Shown here: in pieces, positions 42,493 to 46,050 of the stretch
Position numbering within the stretch: the first letter of the stretch is position 1
Layout of the letters: every line of letters begins with the position of its first letter
DNA from: Faucicola osloensis_C
GTDB lineage: Bacteria > Pseudomonadota > Gammaproteobacteria > Pseudomonadales > Moraxellaceae
NCBI GenBank assembly: GCA_019353055.1
Contig: JABAHL010000018.1
Span: forward strand, 1-46,050
DNA length: 46,050 bases
Direction of reading: 5' to 3'
Made by a program: the position numbers and the translations under genes
The notes under the pieces: generated by a model
Database searches by the model: none
The model's input: the letters and a program-made list of their open reading frames with translations, nothing else
What the model was told of the DNA's origin: nothing

Positions 42493-44007
42493 ATGAGTTT
42501 GACATTGACACTAGCGACCGCGCTTAAAAAAACGGTCAAGAATAGCTATCACGTGGTATTGGTAGATGACAATAGCCAAACTATGGGGCAACTAACGAGT
42601 GAGCTACAAACCGCTGTCAGTCGCTTGATTGAAGCGAGTCGTTTTAAGGGTAAGCTTGCCGACACCGCAATCAGTTATGGCACAGACAACAATACGGGTC
42701 TGTTATTGGTTGGCGTGGGCAGTCAAGAAAAATTAAACGGCGGTAGCCTACAAAAAATTGCCAAAGCAATTTATGCAAGTTTAAGCCGTCTTACCAAATC
42801 TGCCGTGATCAGTTTAGGCGATAGTATTGATGAAGTGAGTTTTGGTCAGTTGGCATTAGCCCTGTTGAATCAAAGCTATACCTTTGATATTTATAAATCG
42901 CAAAAAGCGGATAAACCGACGCTAAAAGACGTGACCTTATTGGTCAGCGCAGACAACCAAGCCGAGTTTGACACCCTGCTACAGCTGCAGCAGGCAACTG
43001 CGCAAGGTCAATCACTCACCAAAGATTTGGCAAATCAGCCACCGAATGTATGTTTCCCTGCCTATCTTGCAGAGCAAGCGCAAAGCTTGGCAAATCAATA
43101 CCCAGAGCTATTGACGGTCAAGGTATTGGGTGAAAAAGACATGCAGCAATTAGGGATGAACTGCTTTTTGGCAGTCGCTCGCGGCTCAGCGCATGAAGCT
43201 AAGCTAGTATTACTTGAGTACAATGGCAAAGCCGCCAAAAAAGACAAAACCAGCAAAACCAAAGGCAAAAAATCAAGCCTGGAGCAACCGATTGTACTGG
43301 TGGGTAAAGGCATCACCTTTGACAGTGGCGGTATCTCACTCAAACCAGGTCTAGGTATGGGTGAGATGAAATACGACATGGGCGGTGCAGCTGCAGTCAT
43401 GGGCATGATTAAAGCACTATGCGAAGCGCGTCTACCGCTGCAAGTCGTTGGCGCACTCGCTTGTGCGGAGAATATGCCATCAGGAACAGCGACTCGCCCT
43501 GGTGATATCGTCACTGCCATGAATGGTAAAACCGTCGAAATCCTCAATACGGATGCCGAAGGTCGTTTGGTACTGTGCGACACCTTGGTGTACGTGCAGC
43601 GCTATCAGCCGAAAGTGATTATTGACATGGCAACCTTGACGGGGGCGTGTATCGTGGCGCTGGGTTATGTGCGCTCAGGTCTATACAGTAACAATGAAGA
43701 TGTGATTTTTGAGCTTGAACAAGCTAGCGAATCAGCGTATGACCGTGTTTGGCACATGCCACTGGATGATGACTACCAAGAGCAGCTTAAATCCAACATG
43801 GCAGATATGCAAAACATTGGCGGTATGCCAGCAGGGTCAGTCACAGCCGCGTGTTTTTTATCGAAGTTTGTTGAAGATATCCCTTGGGCGCACTTGGATA
43901 TTGCAGGGACGGCGTGGCAGTCGGGCAAAGAGCCAACCGCAACAGGTCGTCCAGTACCGCTATTGATGCATTATCTTTATCGCCAAGCTGCCCAAGATGC
44001 AGTCTAG
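42493..44007 (+). CDS. pepA: Leucyl aminopeptidase (PepA, M17)
   Basis: A 504-residue hexameric cytosolic aminopeptidase using two metal ions; relatives also bind DNA in Xer recombination and regulation. The catalytic domain has the metal/active-site motif VGKGITFDSGGISLKPG and the signature NTDAEGRLVLCDTL, preceded by KYDMGGAAAVMG. A Lys/Ser-rich insert (KAAKKDKTSKTKGKKSSLEQ) just before the catalytic core is longer than in E. coli PepA and forms an unusual basic loop. AAGGAGC precedes the ATG. holC follows after 21 bases. Confidence 0.95.
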   Translation: MSLTLTLATALKKTVKNSYHVVLVDDNSQTMGQLTSELQTAVSRLIEASRFKGKLADTAISYGTDNNTGLLLVGVGSQEKLNGGSLQKIAKAIYASLSRLTKSAVISLGDSIDEVSFGQLALALLNQSYTFDIYKSQKADKPTLKDVTLLVSADNQAEFDTLLQLQQATAQGQSLTKDLANQPPNVCFPAYLAEQAQSLANQYPELLTVKVLGEKDMQQLGMNCFLAVARGSAHEAKLVLLEYNGKAAKKDKTSKTKGKKSSLEQPIVLVGKGITFDSGGISLKPGLGMGEMKYDMGGAAAVMGMIKALCEARLPLQVVGALACAENMPSGTATRPGDIVTAMNGKTVEILNTDAEGRLVLCDTLVYVQRYQPKVIIDMATLTGACIVALGYVRSGLYSNNEDVIFELEQASESAYDRVWHMPLDDDYQEQLKSNMADMQNIGGMPAGSVTAACFLSKFVEDIPWAHLDIAGTAWQSGKEPTATGRPVPLLMHYLYRQAAQDAV

Positions 44008-44028
44008 GTGATAGGACGCTGACCCCTA

Positions 44029-44496
44029 ATGATGGCATCACAAATTAGTTTTTATATTTTATCCCCGCAAAAAAAACAGCTGGCGTTCGTCTGCCAGCTG
44101 ATTGCAACTGTGTTGGCCAAAAGCGAGGATAGTATTATCGTGGTGGCAGCGTCCGATCTACTATCCTCACTTGATGACCGATTATGGTCATTGAGTGATG
44201 TGGCGTTTATTCCCCACCAAATTATCCAGCAACTTGATGCTTTTCATCACCAAAAAATCCCTGCCAGTGTGGTACTTACCGATAATATCGAACTTGTCAC
44301 CTTATTTGATGGCGTCGTCATCAATCTTACCAACGAAGCAATTGTAGATACCCAAGCTAGCCGCCTGCTAGAAGTCATCGATGCCGCCCCCGAACAGGTT
44401 GAAAGTGGTCGTCACAAATACCGCGTTTATCAAGCACAATTACAAGCACTAGCAACTAGCAGCCTACCTACCATCCAAGTTTTTCAAATCTGCTAA
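44029..44496 (+). CDS. holC: DNA polymerase III chi subunit
   Basis: A 155-residue clamp-loader accessory protein that links the replisome to SSB. The pattern SQISFYILSPQKKQLAFVCQLIATVLAKSEDSIIV is typical of chi, as are the DDRLWSLSDVAFIPHQ segment and the NLTNEA motif. The order pepA-holC is conserved in gammaproteobacteria, where valS usually follows; here sstT follows instead. ATG codons at 44029 and 44032 are both possible starts. Confidence 0.87.
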   Translation: MMASQISFYILSPQKKQLAFVCQLIATVLAKSEDSIIVVAASDLLSSLDDRLWSLSDVAFIPHQIIQQLDAFHHQKIPASVVLTDNIELVTLFDGVVINLTNEAIVDTQASRLLEVIDAAPEQVESGRHKYRVYQAQLQALATSSLPTIQVFQIC

Positions 44497-44613
44497 CCTC
44501 TTTACCCAATACTTTGATAGCTTTAAGTTGACGATTTTAAAAATAATTTATTCAAATTGTTAAAAAATGTTAATATAGCAGCCATTTTTGCGGTGAAATA
44601 TTAAGAGGTTATT

Positions 44614-45849
44614 ATGTTAAAGCTTATCCAAGCGTATCAGCGCGTGGGGTTGGTGCCTTTGATTGTGATAGGGCTGATACTTGGTATTTTAGTCGGTTCA
44701 TTAGCCAATCCGACTATCATCGGCGGTTTATCCATGAGTGTGGCGCAAACCATCTCAATTTTGGGTGCGTTGTTTGTCGGTGCGTTAAAAGCGATTGCAC
44801 CGTTGTTGGTGTTTATCTTAATCATTGCCGCTATCAGCCAGCATAAATCAGGCACTCAGGTCAATGTCCGCTCAACTATGATACTGTATATGGCAGGTAC
44901 GTTCTTGGCAGCTTTGACGGCCGTCGTGGCAAGCTTTTTATTCCCAACTGAATTGATTTTAAAAGCCGGTGAAGTCAGTCAGACGCCACCGTCATCCTTA
45001 GCAGAAGTGATAAAAGCACTCTTGACCAACATGGTGGAAAATCCTATCAAATCGATCGTCAATGCCAACTACATGGGCGTGCTATCTTGGGCAGCGATTC
45101 TGGGTCTTGCCTTGCGTCATGCCTCAGACCATACCAAGCAAATGATTAACGATTTGGCGGAAGCGGTCTCAAGCGTGGTCAAATGGGTAATTTGGTTTGC
45201 GCCATTGGGCGTGTTTGGCTTGGTGACACAAACCATCGCTGAAACGGGACTGTCAGTGTTATTAAGTTATGCGCGTTTGTTAGCGGTGTTGGTCGGCTCT
45301 ATGGCGTTTATCGCTTTAGTTGTAAACCCATTGATTGTGTTTGTCAAAACCCGCAAAAATCCTTATCCACTGGTATTTACCTGTCTTAAAGAAAGTGGCA
45401 TCACCGCCTTCTTTACTCGCAGTTCCGCTGCCAATATTCCTGTGAATCTAAACCTTGCGCATAAGTTAGGTTTACATGAAGATACCTATTCAATCACTAT
45501 TCCATTAGGTGCCACCATTAATATGGCAGGGGCAGCGATTACCATCAATGTCATGACATTGGCAGCGGCACATACGTTAGGTATTCATGTGGATTTTGGG
45601 TCTGCACTGTTGTTATCTGTGGTATCTACCTTAGCTGCGGCGGGGGCATCGGGTGTTGCAGGGGGTTCATTGCTATTGATACCATTGGCCTGTAGTTTTT
45701 TTAATATTCCTGATACCATTGCCATGCAGGTAGTGGCGATTGGCTTTATTATTGGGGTAGTACAAGACTCGGTTGAAACAGCACTCAACTCATCAACGGA
45801 CGTGTTATTCACCGCGGCCGCGGATCCCAAATATGCTTATCATCGCTAA
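44614..45849 (+). CDS. sstT: Serine/threonine:sodium symporter
   Basis: A 411-residue inner-membrane transporter of the dicarboxylate/amino acid:cation symporter family. It has about eight helices plus the two re-entrant loops: the first contains TRSSAANIPVNL (serine-rich HP1-like), and a second GAASGVAGGS-like Gly/Ala-rich region lies near residues 342-355. The NMAGAAITINVMTLA segment carries the sodium-site NMxG signature. Length and the PTKELILK-like early segment agree with SstT. The start follows TTAAGAGG. A strong terminator follows. Confidence 0.9.
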   Translation: MLKLIQAYQRVGLVPLIVIGLILGILVGSLANPTIIGGLSMSVAQTISILGALFVGALKAIAPLLVFILIIAAISQHKSGTQVNVRSTMILYMAGTFLAALTAVVASFLFPTELILKAGEVSQTPPSSLAEVIKALLTNMVENPIKSIVNANYMGVLSWAAILGLALRHASDHTKQMINDLAEAVSSVVKWVIWFAPLGVFGLVTQTIAETGLSVLLSYARLLAVLVGSMAFIALVVNPLIVFVKTRKNPYPLVFTCLKESGITAFFTRSSAANIPVNLNLAHKLGLHEDTYSITIPLGATINMAGAAITINVMTLAAAHTLGIHVDFGSALLLSVVSTLAAAGASGVAGGSLLLIPLACSFFNIPDTIAMQVVAIGFIIGVVQDSVETALNSSTDVLFTAAADPKYAYHR

Positions 45850-45890
45850 AGGTTGCTAAAGATTTTGAGCCATATAACGATAAAAAAGGA

Positions 45891-45928
45891 ACAATAAAAA
45901 AGGGTATCAAGGGTGTCTTTTTTATTGT
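45891..45928 (+). terminator. sstT terminator
   Basis: ACAATAAAAAAG (45891-45902) pairs perfectly with CTTTTTTATTGT (45917-45928). The A/T tracts inside the stem make it a likely bidirectional terminator, which would also shield sstT from the insertion sequence beyond. Confidence 0.85.
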
Positions 45929-45970
45929 CCAAATAATTAACCTGAATTCGACATAAGAAAGGATAAAAAA

Positions 45971-46027
45971 AAGAAGTCCAACATGCTAAAGTAAGTTCAC
46001 CACAAACACCTTTAACCAGGACTTCTT
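45971..46027 (+). repeat. Inverted repeat before the transposase start
   Basis: AAGAAGTCC (45971-45979) and GGACTTCTT (46019-46027) are perfect inverted copies. The right arm includes most of the AGGA ribosome site at 46018-46021, so a transcript entering from outside could fold and hide it. Confidence 0.75.
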
Positions 46028-46029
46028 AC

Positions 46030-46050
46030 ATGGACAATCTTGTAGAACTT
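46030..46050 (+). CDS. Transposase, N-terminal fragment (IS982 family suspected)
   Basis: Only seven codons (MDNLVEL) lie in the window, preceded by AGGA. The start resembles, from memory, the N-termini of IS982-family transposases (M-x-x-L-V-E-L-F-C...). The fragment is truncated by the window edge, not evidently by mutation. The family call rests on few residues. Confidence 0.45.

Larger units (their letters stand above)
45941..46050 (+). mobile_element. Left end of an insertion sequence, cut by the window edge
   Basis: The sequence from about 45941 (CCTGAATTCGACATAAG) to the edge looks like the left end of an insertion sequence leading to a transposase start at 46030. The boundary is estimated because the other end is outside the window, so terminal repeats and target duplication cannot be checked. 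A hairpin-forming repeat precedes the transposase gene. Confidence 0.5.

Noticed and set aside
43095..43583. 162-codon open frame on the minus strand inside pepA
   Set aside because: It is antisense to the conserved catalytic core of pepA, has no recognisable motif and no ribosome site; coding-strand bias explains it.

Overview
The window reads as a chromosomal segment from a Moraxellaceae bacterium, most likely Moraxella (M. osloensis-like) or a close relative. The basis is protein resemblance recalled from memory, not a search: the response regulator and kinase look like Acinetobacter BfmR/BfmS, and the copper nitrite reductase is the AniA type with a C-terminal cytochrome c, as in Moraxella and Neisseria. 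Base composition is moderate, with an AT-rich patch at about 34.3-35.9 kb.

Layout. 1-210: the 5S rRNA end of an rRNA operon and its terminator. 0.4-4.4 kb: large-subunit catalase KatE, tRNA-Ser(GGA), an exported DRGH nuclease and a small exported DUF2147 protein. 4.5-6.7 kb (minus): amtB and glnK, with NtrC-like sites upstream. 7-9.7 kb: murD and ftsW. 9.7-12.8 kb (minus): dksA-gluQ, cpdA and a Zur-type Fur regulator. 13.1-20.8 kb: the complete F1Fo ATP synthase set atpI-B-E-F-H-A-G-D-C, with strong hairpins in three of its gaps. 21.2-31 kb: bfmR and bfmS, separated by norB, nsrR, aniA/nirK, nirV and a SCO copper chaperone. 31.1-34.3 kb: a small membrane protein, a 15-bp tandem repeat that can encode a Lys/Thr-rich peptide, an envZ-like kinase without ompR beside it, and avtA. 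34.35-35.88 kb: an AT-rich two-gene cassette of an AAA ATPase and a small protein with an E-x-K nuclease-like motif. 35.9-39.9 kb: hisH, cbpA-cbpM, a duplicated DUF305 lipoprotein and a UDG-superfamily protein. 39.9-45.9 kb: lptF-lptG (minus), then pepA-holC and sstT. The right edge enters an insertion sequence whose transposase starts at 46030.

How the parts fit. NirK makes NO from nitrite and NorB reduces NO to N2O. NirV and SCO probably help mature or supply copper to NirK, and NsrR senses NO. AT-rich 23-bp NsrR-like operators lie at or beside the -10 elements of both norB and nirK, so the block looks like a self-contained nitrite/NO module placed between the two halves of an envelope-control two-component system.

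The best candidates for new biology are the ATPase/nuclease-like cassette (possible defence pair), the NsrR with about 57 extra residues between its cluster cysteines, the bfmR/bfmS split, and the pentapeptide-repeat minigene. All functions are inferred from sequence reading alone.
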